A stretch of DNA of 64,000 bases from Deltaproteobacteria bacterium. Lineage in GTDB: Bacteria > Myxococcota_A > UBA9160 > UBA4427. Of the stretch, positions 32,966 to 41,841 are shown one piece after another (within the stretch, counting starts at the first letter, position 1; each line of letters begins with the position of its first letter). The notes under the pieces were generated by a model. That model saw only the letters and a list, made by a program, of their open reading frames with translations. It did no database searches and was not told the DNA's origin. The position numbers and the translations under genes are program-made. Location of the stretch: positions 129,886 to 193,885 of the forward strand of contig PBFW01000008.1 in assembly GCA_002719955.1 (NCBI GenBank), given 5' to 3'.

Positions 32966-34813
32966 GTGAGAGAATCCGGTCCGCAGAGAAGCTCCGATAG
33001 CGATCCGTCTCGAGAGGCCGCCGCTTTCGAAGCCGATCCTGAAGCGGTCTACGTCTTCGTCGGGCGATTTTTCGAGGCGCTTCGCGCCTCGGGTGTCGAA
33101 CACGTCGTTGTCTCTCCAGGCTCTCGTTCGACGCCGCTCGCAGTCGTGGCCAAGCACACACCGGGGCTGCGGACCTGGGTTGAACTCGACGAGCGCGCCG
33201 CGGCCTTCTTCGCACTCGGACTCGCCAAGGCCAGCGGCCGTCCCGCTCTGCTCGTATGCACGTCGGGGACGGCGGCGGCAAATTATCTGCCCGCCGTCAT
33301 CGAAGCCCATTATTCACGAACCCCGCTTCTCGTGGCGAGTGCGGACCGGCCTCCGGAGCTGCGAGATTGGGGTGCCGGGCAGACCATCGACCAGGCGGGT
33401 CTCTACGGTCGCTATCCGCGTTGGGTGGTCGAAGTGCCCATTCCTGCCGCCGGCGAGGACGCTGGACGCTATGCCATTCAGTTGGCCGCGCGAGCGGTGG
33501 AGAGGGCGATCTCCACACCCGCAGGAGCAGTTCATCTGAACTGGCCTCTGCGGGAAAGCCTCGCTCCGCTGCCGGGAACGCTGGATGCGATGAGATTGGC
33601 GTCGGCCGACGACGTTGCGCCCGCGCGCTTCACGCGCGCGCGATCGGTCGCCGACCCAGAGGACCTGCGTGAACTCGTCGAACTCGTGAGCGCTCGAGCG
33701 CGCGGCGTGGTCTGCTGCGGACCTCTGGACGCAGGATCCGAACTTCGAGAGGCGATTTCAAGATTCGCGTCGACCGCGGGTTGGCCGGTGTTGACGGATC
33801 CCGCCTCGAATCTTCGCAGCGGAGTCGCTCCCGATCGCGCGCCGCTTCTCGATCGAGGCGATCTTCTTACCCGAACGAGCGCCTTTCTCGAACGCATGAA
33901 GCCCGATGTCGTGATTCGAATCGGGGATACGCCCGTCTCGAAAGCCCAGCGACTCTGGATCGAAGCGGCCGAGCCGGATGTGATCTATTGGCTCGATGAA
34001 GGGGGCCATTGGGGCGAGCCCTCGCATCGCGTCACCCGAGTCATTCGCGGCGGGGCCGCCTCCCTGCTCGACGCCGCGGCAGCCGAGCTCGAGGCGGATA
34101 CTTCGGCGGGGCTCCATCGGGACCGCACCTGGTGCCGCGCCTTCGAGGCCTCGAATCGGACGGCCGCCAAGGCGATCGAGGACGTGGCCCTCGCCGAGGA
34201 TGGCTGGTCAGGTCTGAGCGTCGCTGTGATCCTCGCCCGTGTCGCGCCTTCCGGGGCCCAGCTCTTTGCGTCGAATAGCATGTCGATTCGGCTGCTCGAC
34301 CTGGGACTGGCCCGGCGCGCGGAGCCGCTTCGGGTATTGTGCAACCGCGGTGCGAGCGGGATCGATGGCGTGATATCGACCGCGCTCGGAGCGGCCGCCG
34401 CGTCGAGCCAGCGGACACTGCTGTTGACGGGGGATCTGGCCTTTCTTCACGATCTGACCGGGCTCTTGCTCGCGAGGCGTGAAGCGATTCCGCTCACGAT
34501 CATCGTGATCGATGACGGCGGGGGCGGAATCTTCTCGTTCCTGCCTATTGCTGCACAAGGCGAGGAGATCGCCTTCCAGGAACTCTTTCGGGCGCCGCAC
34601 GAACTCGATCTGGCTCGCGTTGCCGCGCTCTTCGAACTCGACTATTGCGTCGCCGATGGCATCGGTGAGCTCGAGGCAGCCATCGCGGCGTCCCTCGCCC
34701 GACCCGGCGTGTCGATCATTCACGTTCCGGTCGAGGCGAAGGAAAATGAGGCGCGCTTTCGGCGAGGGGTGGCCGCGGCATGCGAGGCCGTCGAGGCGGA
34801 ATTTTCGGAATGA
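32966..34813 (+). CDS. menD: SEPHCHC synthase (MenD)
   Basis: A 615-residue thiamine-diphosphate enzyme that joins isochorismate and 2-oxoglutarate with CO2 loss. It has FFEALRASGVEHVVVSPGSRSTPLAV (including the catalytic-region start), WVELDERAAAFFALGLAKASGRPALLVCTSGTAAANYLPAVIEA (TPP Glu site), and SADRPPELRDWGAGQTIDQ, all strongly diagnostic. The C-terminal TPP/Mg region is LLTGDLAFLHDLTGLLLAR followed by IIVIDDGGGGIFSFLPI. The GTG start follows GGAG at 7 bases and lies one base after the menF stop. Its stop overlaps the menH ATG. Confidence 0.94.
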   Translation: MRESGPQRSSDSDPSREAAAFEADPEAVYVFVGRFFEALRASGVEHVVVSPGSRSTPLAVVAKHTPGLRTWVELDERAAAFFALGLAKASGRPALLVCTSGTAAANYLPAVIEAHYSRTPLLVASADRPPELRDWGAGQTIDQAGLYGRYPRWVVEVPIPAAGEDAGRYAIQLAARAVERAISTPAGAVHLNWPLRESLAPLPGTLDAMRLASADDVAPARFTRARSVADPEDLRELVELVSARARGVVCCGPLDAGSELREAISRFASTAGWPVLTDPASNLRSGVAPDRAPLLDRGDLLTRTSAFLERMKPDVVIRIGDTPVSKAQRLWIEAAEPDVIYWLDEGGHWGEPSHRVTRVIRGGAASLLDAAAAELEADTSAGLHRDRTWCRAFEASNRTAAKAIEDVALAEDGWSGLSVAVILARVAPSGAQLFASNSMSIRLLDLGLARRAEPLRVLCNRGASGIDGVISTALGAAAASSQRTLLLTGDLAFLHDLTGLLLARREAIPLTIIVIDDGGGGIFSFLPIAAQGEEIAFQELFRAPHELDLARVAALFELDYCVADGIGELEAAIAASLARPGVSIIHVPVEAKENEARFRRGVAAACEAVEAEFSE

Positions 34814-35745
34814 GCGGAGGTACCGAGCGGGAAGCCTTCGTCGAGGTCGGAGACGTGCGGCTTCGGGCGGTGCTCGAGGGCTCGACTCCGTCGAATTCCG
34901 AATCCGTTCTGGTGTTGCACGGATTCACCGGTGCCGCCGAGAGCATGTCGGGTGTTTCCGCGTCCCTCTGCGGCGACCGCTGCGTGGCGCGGCTCGAGTT
35001 GCTGGGGCACGGGGGGAGCGATGCACCCGATGCGGTCGCCCCCTACGCGATGGCGGCCTGCGCGGATCAGATCGCCGAGGCAGCACGAGTTCTCGGCCTC
35101 GGTCGGCCGCATTTGCTCGGATATTCGATGGGGGGCCGCGCGGCACTCGCCGCCGCGCTTTCGCACCCGGATTCGTTTTCGAGTCTCGTTCTCGTTGGCG
35201 CCTCGGCGGGCATCGCGGACGCGGCGCTCCGGGCCGAACGCATCGAATCGGATGAGGCGTTGGCTGATCGGATCGAACGCGAGGGCATGACCGCCTTCGT
35301 CGACCACTGGATGGCGTTGCCGATCTTCGCGACGCAATCGCGGTTGGGGACGCGGGCGCAGATGCAGGCGCGAACGCAGCGCCTACGCAACCAGCCACAC
35401 GGACTCGCAGGGAGCTTGCGCGGAATGGGTGCGGGTGCGCAGGCGCCGCTGCACGATCGGCTCGATCGTTTCATTCGGCCGGTCCTGCTCGTCGTGGGTC
35501 GGGAGGACTCGAAATTCCGTCGGGTCGCGTCGTCGATCGAGGGGGGCTTGAAGGACGCGAGGACGGAGCTCATCGACGGCGCAGGGCACGCGGTGCATCT
35601 CGAGGCGCCCGAATCCTTCGCGCGGGTCGTCGGAAGATTTATCGCTGCGATCGAAGCCGATCGTGAGGGGGGAAGGCCGTTCGCGAGCCTGCCTCGAAGC
35701 GAGTGGAACGCGCGAGTGAACGAGAACGGTGGAGATCCTGCATGA
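34810..35745 (+). CDS. menH: SHCHC synthase (MenH-like alpha/beta hydrolase)
   Basis: A 311-residue alpha/beta-hydrolase that eliminates pyruvate from the MenD product. It shows VLVLHGFTGAAESMSGVSASL (oxyanion region), ARLELLGHGGSDAP, the nucleophile elbow LLGYSMGGRAALAAAL, VLVGASAGIADAALRAERIESD (a MenH-like stretch), and the catalytic His in LIDGAGHAVHLEAPESFARVV. It starts by a 4-base overlap with menD and ends in a 4-base overlap with menA. It is slightly longer than typical MenH (about 250 residues) because of an Arg/Gly-rich C-terminal tail. Confidence 0.88.
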   Translation: MSGGTEREAFVEVGDVRLRAVLEGSTPSNSESVLVLHGFTGAAESMSGVSASLCGDRCVARLELLGHGGSDAPDAVAPYAMAACADQIAEAARVLGLGRPHLLGYSMGGRAALAAALSHPDSFSSLVLVGASAGIADAALRAERIESDEALADRIEREGMTAFVDHWMALPIFATQSRLGTRAQMQARTQRLRNQPHGLAGSLRGMGAGAQAPLHDRLDRFIRPVLLVVGREDSKFRRVASSIEGGLKDARTELIDGAGHAVHLEAPESFARVVGRFIAAIEADREGGRPFASLPRSEWNARVNENGGDPA

Positions 35746-36635
35746 AAGAGATCCATCCCGGTAGTCGAGCGGCCTGGGTGATGGCCATTCGCCCGCGTAC
35801 GCTCCCCGTGTCGATCGGCCCGGTACTGGTTGGCACCGCGGTCGCGCATATTCATGGCGGCGCGCGCATCGCGCCGGCGATCGCTGCCGGTCTCGGCGCA
35901 CTGTTGCTCCAGATCGGATCCAATTTCGCCAACGATGTCTTCGATTTCGAAAAGGGTGCGGATACCAAAGATCGCATCGGTCCGCCGCGCGCGACACAGC
36001 TCGGCCTGCTCACCCCCGCCGCCCTGAAACGCGGCATGTTGGGCGTCTTCGCGTTGGCGATCCTGGTCGGCGCCTACCTGAGCTGGGTCGCCGGTCCGGT
36101 GATCATCGCCGTTGGCCTGGTCTCGATCGTCGCTGCGATCGCGTATACCGGGGGTCCCTGGCCGCTCGGCTACCACGGACTCGGGGATCTCGCCGTCTTT
36201 CTCTTTTTTGGGCTGGTCGCGGTCGTCGGGACGACTTTCGTTCAGACGGGGACCTTGCCGATGCTCGCGTGGCTGTCGGCCCTGCCCGTGGGTGGACTCG
36301 CGACAGCGATCCTCGTCGTCAATAATCTGCGCGATATCGAAACCGACGTCGCCGCCGGGAAGCGAACCCTGGCGGTGCGGCTGGGGCGTCGCGGCGCGCG
36401 GGTGGAGTGGGCCCTGCTCGTCGCCGGGGCCTATCTGCTTCCGATCGTCCTGTGGCTCGGGGCTGGGGAGGCGCCCTGGATCCTCTTGCCCTGGGTCTCG
36501 GCGCCCCGGGCCATTAGGCTCTTCGACGTGATTCGCTCGAACGAAGGGGGTCCCGCGCTCAATGAAGCGTTGGCGGGGACGGCGCAGCTGGGTTTTCTGT
36601 TCTCGGTGTTATTCGCGCTGGGGCTCGCGGCGTGA
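35742..36635 (+). CDS. menA: 1,4-dihydroxy-2-naphthoate polyprenyltransferase
   Basis: A 297-residue integral membrane UbiA-family prenyltransferase that attaches the isoprenoid tail to DHNA. It starts with [24 protein letters not shown]. The first Asp-rich motif is [28 protein letters not shown], the second [22 protein letters not shown]. About eight to nine hydrophobic helices are visible. GGTGGAG precedes the ATG, which overlaps the menH stop by 4 bases. The stop is shared with the start of menC. Confidence 0.93.
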   Translation: MKEIHPGSRAAWVMAIRPRTLPVSIGPVLVGTAVAHIHGGARIAPAIAAGLGALLLQIGSNFANDVFDFEKGADTKDRIGPPRATQLGLLTPAALKRGMLGVFALAILVGAYLSWVAGPVIIAVGLVSIVAAIAYTGGPWPLGYHGLGDLAVFLFFGLVAVVGTTFVQTGTLPMLAWLSALPVGGLATAILVVNNLRDIETDVAAGKRTLAVRLGRRGARVEWALLVAGAYLLPIVLWLGAGEAPWILLPWVSAPRAIRLFDVIRSNEGGPALNEALAGTAQLGFLFSVLFALGLAA

Positions 36636-37843
36636 TGCTTCGGCGGGCGGCCCTTCGTCCCTTCGCGCTCCGGCTGCGGCGCCCCCTCGAGACCGCCCAC
36701 GGTCAGGTCTCGCGGCGCGCCGGATTTCTCGTCGAACTCGAGGACGGGGAAGGTCGCTGCGGCTATGGCGAGGCGACGCCGCTCCCGGATTTCGGGACCG
36801 AGGATCTCGACGCCTGCCGGCGTGCGCTCGAAGAGGGGCTCTTCGCGCTCATCCGAATCGGCGCGGATCTCCCGAGCGCTTCGCTGGCAGACTCCGCCGC
36901 GTTTCGTGGGGGTGGAGCGCCCTGTGCCCGATCGGCGATCGACTCGGCGCGTGTCGATCTCGCCGCGAAAGGCGCGGCACGGAGCCTCGCGCGCGAGGTT
37001 CGTGATCGCGCGGGGCTCGTCGGGGAACCCGAGTCGCGGGTCGCTGTTCAGGCGCTCGTCGGGGGCGGGGGGCCGGCCAGTGTGGAGGAGAGTGCCCGCA
37101 CGTCCGTTGCTGCGGGTTTCGAAGCGTTCAAGCTCAAACTTGCGGTCTCGCGAGGTCTTCGGGATCCGGGTCTGGATCTCGAACGTGTCTCGGCGTTGCG
37201 GGGCGTGATCGGATCAACGGCGCGATTGAGGCTCGATGCGAATGAGGCATGGAGCCTTGATGAAGCGTCGGGCGCGTTGGCCGCCCTCGAACCCTTCGGG
37301 ATCGACTACGTCGAACAGCCGGTGGAGCGCGGCGATTTGGTGAGCCTGAAGCGTCTCTCCGAGGAGGGCGCGATTCGAGTCGCTGCGGACGAGTCGCTGC
37401 TCGGGGGCGGGTTGGCCGCTTGTCTCGAGGCCCGCGCGGCTTCGATCCTGATCGCTAAACCCGCTGCGATCGGGGGGCTCTCGGGGGCGATCGCGTTATG
37501 GAGACGCGCCCGAAGCGAGGGCCTTCAGGTCGTCTGGTCGACGCTGATCGATGGGGCGGTGGGCCGTGCCGCGCCGCTGGCATTGGCGGCAGGGCTCGGA
37601 TCCGCCCAGGAGGTTCATGGCCTCGGGACGGCAGGTCTGCTCGCCACGGACCTCCGCGAGACTTCTTCTGGCGATCGACTCGATGCGCGGGGGCGCATGC
37701 AGGTCTCGGCGGCTGCGGGGATTGGTTTTGCTCCCGTGATTCCCTTCTCCGACACGCACGCGGACCAGAGGGGGAGCGAGGGGGGGGCCGGCCGCGACGG
37801 ATTCGGGGGGGGGCGCGGTGCGATCTTCGAGGTCGAGGCATGA
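36635..37843 (+). CDS. menC: o-Succinylbenzoate synthase
   Basis: A 402-residue enolase-superfamily dehydratase forming o-succinylbenzoate. It has RRPLETAHGQVSRRAGFLVEL at the capping domain, the catalytic Lys in FEAFKLKLAVS, metal ligands in LRLDANEAWSLDEA, IDYVEQPVERGD and RVAADESLLGG, and the second Lys region in ILIAKPAAIGGLSGAI. The C-terminal 40 residues are low-complexity and contain a run of nine G in the DNA (37805-37813), so the exact C-terminus is sensitive to indels there. The ATG at 36635 shares one base with the menA stop. An equally placed GTG lies three bases earlier. Confidence 0.9.
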   Translation: MLRRAALRPFALRLRRPLETAHGQVSRRAGFLVELEDGEGRCGYGEATPLPDFGTEDLDACRRALEEGLFALIRIGADLPSASLADSAAFRGGGAPCARSAIDSARVDLAAKGAARSLAREVRDRAGLVGEPESRVAVQALVGGGGPASVEESARTSVAAGFEAFKLKLAVSRGLRDPGLDLERVSALRGVIGSTARLRLDANEAWSLDEASGALAALEPFGIDYVEQPVERGDLVSLKRLSEEGAIRVAADESLLGGGLAACLEARAASILIAKPAAIGGLSGAIALWRRARSEGLQVVWSTLIDGAVGRAAPLALAAGLGSAQEVHGLGTAGLLATDLRETSSGDRLDARGRMQVSAAAGIGFAPVIPFSDTHADQRGSEGGAGRDGFGGGRGAIFEVEA

Positions 37844-37859
37844 TCGGGTGGGGTGAGCG

Positions 37860-39413
37860 ATGAGCGTCGACCGGCGCGAGGATTGGATCACCGGGCTCGA
37901 GCGTTTTGGGGACGCGCGCGAGGCCCTTCTTTTTGGGGGGCACCGACTCGACTACGCCGAGCTCGGCGGGGCGGCGCGGGCCACAGCAGATCGCCTGGCG
38001 GCCCTCGGGATCGAGGTGGGGGACCTGGTCGCGATCCTCGCCCCGCCCGGGATCGAGGCAATCGTATTGATTCATGCGATGCTCGCGCGGGGTGTCGTCA
38101 TGCTTCCGCTGAATGCGCGTCTGACGGAGCCCGAGCTGAGGGAAGCGATTTCGTCGGCGTCGCCTCGCTATGTCGTGGTTCCCGGAGCGCAGGCCCGGGA
38201 TGTCGAATCTCGGGGCCGGCGACTCGTCCGGGGATCGGGTTGCGGTCTGGTTGCGATGGATTCGGGAGCGGAAGCCGCCGCCCCCGCGCTCGAGATCTGC
38301 GTCGCGCCCTCGCCGGAGATCGATCCGGTGGCGCTCGCCCGCCGTGAAGAGCAACTGGAAATGCGGGCCGCAATCGTCGTGAGAACCTCGGGAACCAATG
38401 GCCGACCCAAGGGCGCGGTTCTGGGCTTCGACAACCTGGTCGCTTCCGCGCGCGCCTCGGCAGGGCTTCTCGGCAGTGATGCGGGGGATCGATGGCTCCT
38501 GTGCATGCCGATTTTTCATATCGGTGGGCTCTCGATCCTCATCCGGAGCGCGCTCGTAGGCGCCTGCGTCGTCCTGCACGAGCGCTTCGAGGCGGCCAGG
38601 GTCGCGCGCGCGCTCGAGGACGATGGGATTACGCGGGTGAGTTTCGTGGCGACGATGCTCGAGCGGCTTCTCGCGACGCGCGGGACAAAGCGCTCGCCGG
38701 GATCCCTGTCTCTCGTTCTGTTGGGGGGAGGGCCCGCCTCCGAGGATCTCCTCCGGCGCGCGGCCGTCCTCGGCTATCCGATCGCACCCACTTATGGCCT
38801 CAGCGAGGCCGCATCCCAGGTGGCGACGCGGCCGCCCGATCGTGTCGTGCCGGATGGAGAGGCGCTCTGCTCGGGCCTCGTCCCCCTGCCGGGGGTCGCG
38901 ATTCGCATCGTCGACGCGAATCGCGCGAATCTCGGCCGGGGACTCGAAGGCGAGATCGAGGTGCGTGGGCCCATCGTGATGCACGGCTATCTCGACGATC
39001 CGCAGGCGACGCGTGACACGATTCGGGAGGGGTGGCTCTCGACCGGAGATGTCGGTCGTCTCGATGCCGCCGGCCGGCTTCGCGTGTTCGATCGCCGTGA
39101 AGATCTGATCCTGTCCGGGGGCGAGAATATCTACCCGGCCGAAATCGAGTCGATCCTGCTCGAAGTCGAGGGCATTCTGGATGCGGGTGTGTGTGGGGTT
39201 CCGGACCCCGAATTCGGTGCGCGTCCGGCCGCATTCGTCTCGATGCGCGAGGGGATTCCCTTTGACCCGCTCCTGCTCGTAGAGCACTGTCGGGCCCGGT
39301 TGGCCGGTTATAAGCAGCCGGTCGGGTTCGCGGCGATCGATGAACTTCCGCGGACGCTGACTGGAAAATTGCGGCGTCGAGCCCTTCGCGATCTCTGGGA
39401 AGAGAAACGCTAG
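37860..39413 (+). CDS. menE: o-Succinylbenzoate-CoA ligase
   Basis: A 517-residue adenylate-forming ligase that makes OSB-CoA. Motifs: VVRTSGTNGRPKGAVLGFDNLVASA (P-loop; SGTNGRPK form), MPIFHIGGLSILIRSALVGACVVLHERFEA (typical of MenE), PTYGLSEAASQVAT, GWLSTGDVGRLDAAGRLRVFDRREDLILSGGENIYPAEIESIL, and the C-terminal catalytic Lys in PRTLTGKLRRRALRDLW. It is the last gene of the operon, 16 bases after menC. menB (DHNA-CoA synthase) and the DHNA-CoA thioesterase are not in the window and must lie elsewhere. Confidence 0.92.
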   Translation: MSVDRREDWITGLERFGDAREALLFGGHRLDYAELGGAARATADRLAALGIEVGDLVAILAPPGIEAIVLIHAMLARGVVMLPLNARLTEPELREAISSASPRYVVVPGAQARDVESRGRRLVRGSGCGLVAMDSGAEAAAPALEICVAPSPEIDPVALARREEQLEMRAAIVVRTSGTNGRPKGAVLGFDNLVASARASAGLLGSDAGDRWLLCMPIFHIGGLSILIRSALVGACVVLHERFEAARVARALEDDGITRVSFVATMLERLLATRGTKRSPGSLSLVLLGGGPASEDLLRRAAVLGYPIAPTYGLSEAASQVATRPPDRVVPDGEALCSGLVPLPGVAIRIVDANRANLGRGLEGEIEVRGPIVMHGYLDDPQATRDTIREGWLSTGDVGRLDAAGRLRVFDRREDLILSGGENIYPAEIESILLEVEGILDAGVCGVPDPEFGARPAAFVSMREGIPFDPLLLVEHCRARLAGYKQPVGFAAIDELPRTLTGKLRRRALRDLWEEKR

Positions 39414-39447
39414 GCGATCGATCGGCTTTCGATGGCACGCTTCGCGA

Positions 39448-40191
39448 TCAGCGCGGGTCGCTCGAAAGGGCTTCGGCGATGGTCGCGCGAACCCGATCCA
39501 TCATTTCTTCCGGCTCGAGTTCGTCGACCTCGCCGGACGGGATCGGCTCGAGGATCTCGATCGAGATCGGATGTCGTCCCTGCAGGACGAATCCTCGCTT
39601 CGGCAGGGCTTCGCCCGTTCCGCGGATTACGATCGGCTGGACCGGGACCCCATTCTTCTTGGCGATCTCGAATGCGCCAGACTTGAAGGATCGAAGTCTT
39701 CCCGTCGCGGAGCGGGTGCCTTCCGGAAACATGAGGATCGAACTTCCCTCGCCGATCACTTCATTGCATCTGCGCATCATCGCGCGAATGCTGCGTGCCG
39801 TTCCGCGCCGTAGCGGGATATAGCCGCAGAGCCTCATGTTCCAGCCGATGAGGGGGACACGAAAATTCTCGTGCTTCGAGACCCACTTGAAATGGCTCTG
39901 CAATCGGAAGATCACGAGGATGTCCACCAGGGAGAGGTGGTTGGCGACGATCACGGCCGGTCCGGCTTCGTGCATGCGCTCGCGCCCATGGATCCGAACG
40001 GGCCAGGCCGGGTTGAGCCAGGTATAGAGCGATGCCCACCAAGACGTGAACCGATGCATCGCCCAGCGTCGACGGTCGAAGGCGACGGTCACGCAGAAGA
40101 GCAGGAGCGCAAGCGGGAAGAGGATCGCCGACGAGAGGAGCATGAAACCCCAGAACGCGAGGGAGAAGGCCAGGCGCATCTCAGGACGCAT
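39448..40191 (-). CDS. plsC: 1-acyl-sn-glycerol-3-phosphate acyltransferase
   Basis: A 247-residue membrane acyltransferase that makes phosphatidic acid. One N-terminal hydrophobic region (GFMLLSSAILFPLALLLFCV) precedes the acyltransferase domain. The HX4D motif appears as NHLSLVDILVIF: here the spacing is H-L-S-L-V-D. Block II is the VSKHENFRVPLIGW region, block III is LMFPEGTRSATGRLRSFKSGAFEIA, and block IV is VPVQPIVIRG. Start: ATG at 40191, one base after the upstream gene stop; a second in-frame ATG follows four codons later within a small direct repeat (CATCTCAGGA on the plus strand). It converges on menE with a 34-base gap. Confidence 0.87.
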   Translation of the reverse strand: MRPEMRLAFSLAFWGFMLLSSAILFPLALLLFCVTVAFDRRRWAMHRFTSWWASLYTWLNPAWPVRIHGRERMHEAGPAVIVANHLSLVDILVIFRLQSHFKWVSKHENFRVPLIGWNMRLCGYIPLRRGTARSIRAMMRRCNEVIGEGSSILMFPEGTRSATGRLRSFKSGAFEIAKKNGVPVQPIVIRGTGEALPKRGFVLQGRHPISIEILEPIPSGEVDELEPEEMMDRVRATIAEALSSDPR

Positions 40192-40192
40192 C

Positions 40193-40936
40193 TCAGGAGG
40201 GATGCCCTTGGCGACTCGCTTCGACGAAGGCACCAAAGAGTCTCGCGCTCGATGGCTCGTCCAGCTTCTCGGGATGCCACTGCACGCCGATCTCCCACCC
40301 GCCATCGCTGCGCCCCCCCCTCTCGTCCATCTTGCCCGTAGGGGCTTCGAGAGCCTCGATGACGCCACCCGGGCCATGGGCCACGGCGAGATGTTTCGGA
40401 CCGAGTTCACGCACGGCTTGATGATGCAGGCTGTTCACACGTCCTGCATCCGCACCGAGGATCGCGCCGAGCAGACTTTCTGCGACGACCTCGATCGTGT
40501 GACGCCCCTCCGGCGGAAGGCGATGCTCTGCGATGTCCGGACGCTGGGAGGGGAGATGGGAATAGAGATCTCCGCCGCGCGCGCGCGCCATCAGCTGCAT
40601 TCCGTAGCAGATCCCGAGGATCGGCAATCTGCGCTCGGCGGCGGCTTCGAAGAGCGCCTCGTCGAAGGCGAGCTGCTGCGGCGAGACGAGGTCGAGCTCG
40701 ACACCCACCGGAAGCGGGTCGTCGTCTGGAAAATCGTCACCGCCCGGAAGGAGCAATCCGTCGAGGGTGCCCGCGACCTCTTCGGGATCCGTCTGGATCG
40801 GGAGCTGGACGGGAAGCCCACCCGCGCGGTCGACGGCGTCGGCGTAGCGGCGATCGATGTAGTGGTAGTCCCGGCCTTCGCGCCAACGTCCACGGTCGTC
40901 GAGGCTGAGTGGGATCCCGATTCGCGGTCGATGCAT
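40193..40936 (-). CDS. Gamma-glutamyl-gamma-aminobutyrate hydrolase-like (PuuD-type) class I amidotransferase
   Basis: A 247-residue peptidase C26/GATase1 protein. It opens RPRIGIPLSLDD and continues with YHYIDRRYADAVDRAGGLPVQLP and LDGLLLPGGDDFPDDDP. The nucleophile Cys sits in PILGICYGMQLMARARGGDLYSHL. The His/Glu pair is in GVQWHPEKLDE. The NSLHHQAV segment is typical of PuuD-like enzymes that cleave gamma-glutamyl amides in polyamine catabolism. No other puu genes are near, so the substrate is uncertain. The ATG at 40936 is preferred over one 14 codons upstream. It may be coupled to plsC, whose ATG begins just after this stop. Confidence 0.83.
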   Translation of the reverse strand: MHRPRIGIPLSLDDRGRWREGRDYHYIDRRYADAVDRAGGLPVQLPIQTDPEEVAGTLDGLLLPGGDDFPDDDPLPVGVELDLVSPQQLAFDEALFEAAAERRLPILGICYGMQLMARARGGDLYSHLPSQRPDIAEHRLPPEGRHTIEVVAESLLGAILGADAGRVNSLHHQAVRELGPKHLAVAHGPGGVIEALEAPTGKMDERGGRSDGGWEIGVQWHPEKLDEPSSARLFGAFVEASRQGHPS

Positions 40937-40971
40937 GGCACGAGCATAGCCATCTGCGGCATGCTGCCCGC

Positions 40972-41841
40972 ATGGCACAGGTAGTGATCGCGGGATGCGG
41001 CTACGTTGGCAATGCGCTGGCGGGAATGTTGAGGAAAGAGGGACACGAGGTCTACGGCATCCGTCGCGATGTGACCGGATTGGCCGCGGGCGTGAAGGGG
41101 ATCGCCGGCAACGTCGCGAATCCGGAGTCGCTCGGCCCGGCGCCGGCCCGGGTCGAATATGCGGTCTATGTCGTAGCCGCCGACGGGGGGAGCGAGCAGG
41201 CTTATCGGCAGGCGTATCTCGATGGACTGGCTGGATTTCTGGAGTGGCTGAGGGACGAGGGGCAGCGCCCGCGCCGAATCGTGATGGCCTCCAGTACGGC
41301 GGTCTACGGTCAGCGCCGCGGTGAGCCCATCGATGAAGACTCCCCGACCCATCCGACCCAATTTCGGGGCGAGACGCTCCTCGCCTCCGAGGGATTGCTC
41401 GCGGCGAGCGGGATCTCGAGTGTCGTCGTGCGCCTGGGCGGGATCTATGGGCCGGGACGCGCGGACTTGATCGACCGCATTCGGGAGCGGGCTCTCCGTC
41501 TTCGTCTCGTCGAACATTTCACCAATCGGATTCATCGCGACGATGCCGCTGGCCTGATCCGCCATCTCCTTTTCCACCCCGATCCCGAACCCCTCTATCT
41601 GGGCGTCGACGATCGATCCGAGGAGGAGGGGGAGGTTCTGCGTTGGCTCGCGAAGGAGTTGGGGGTCGAAGCGCCGCGGGAAGAATCGCCGGAAGGCGAG
41701 AGCGGGGCGAGCAATCGCCGGCGCGCGGTCGGAAGCAAGCGCTGCAGCAACCGGCGGGCCCGCGAGAGCGGCTACCGCTTCCGCTATCCGAGTTTTCGGG
41801 AAGGCTATGGCGAATTGGTCCGGGCGATCCAGGTCGGTTGA
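40972..41841 (+). CDS. NAD(P)-dependent epimerase/SDR-like protein
   Basis: A 289-residue extended-SDR-like Rossmann protein. The nucleotide loop is VVIAGCGYVGNALAGMLRKEGHEVYGIRR, the Ser region is RIVMASSTAVYGQRRGEPIDEDSP, and VVRLGGIYGPGR follows. The usual YxxxK catalytic pair is not obvious: the expected position carries FRGETLLASEG, so it lacks the normal Tyr and may be a YeeZ-like family member with altered chemistry. A basic Arg-rich patch (RRRAVGSKRCSNRRARESG) lies near the C-terminus. It diverges from the PuuD-like gene and is followed by an aminotransferase sharing one base. Confidence 0.78.
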   Translation: MAQVVIAGCGYVGNALAGMLRKEGHEVYGIRRDVTGLAAGVKGIAGNVANPESLGPAPARVEYAVYVVAADGGSEQAYRQAYLDGLAGFLEWLRDEGQRPRRIVMASSTAVYGQRRGEPIDEDSPTHPTQFRGETLLASEGLLAASGISSVVVRLGGIYGPGRADLIDRIRERALRLRLVEHFTNRIHRDDAAGLIRHLLFHPDPEPLYLGVDDRSEEEGEVLRWLAKELGVEAPREESPEGESGASNRRRAVGSKRCSNRRARESGYRFRYPSFREGYGELVRAIQVG

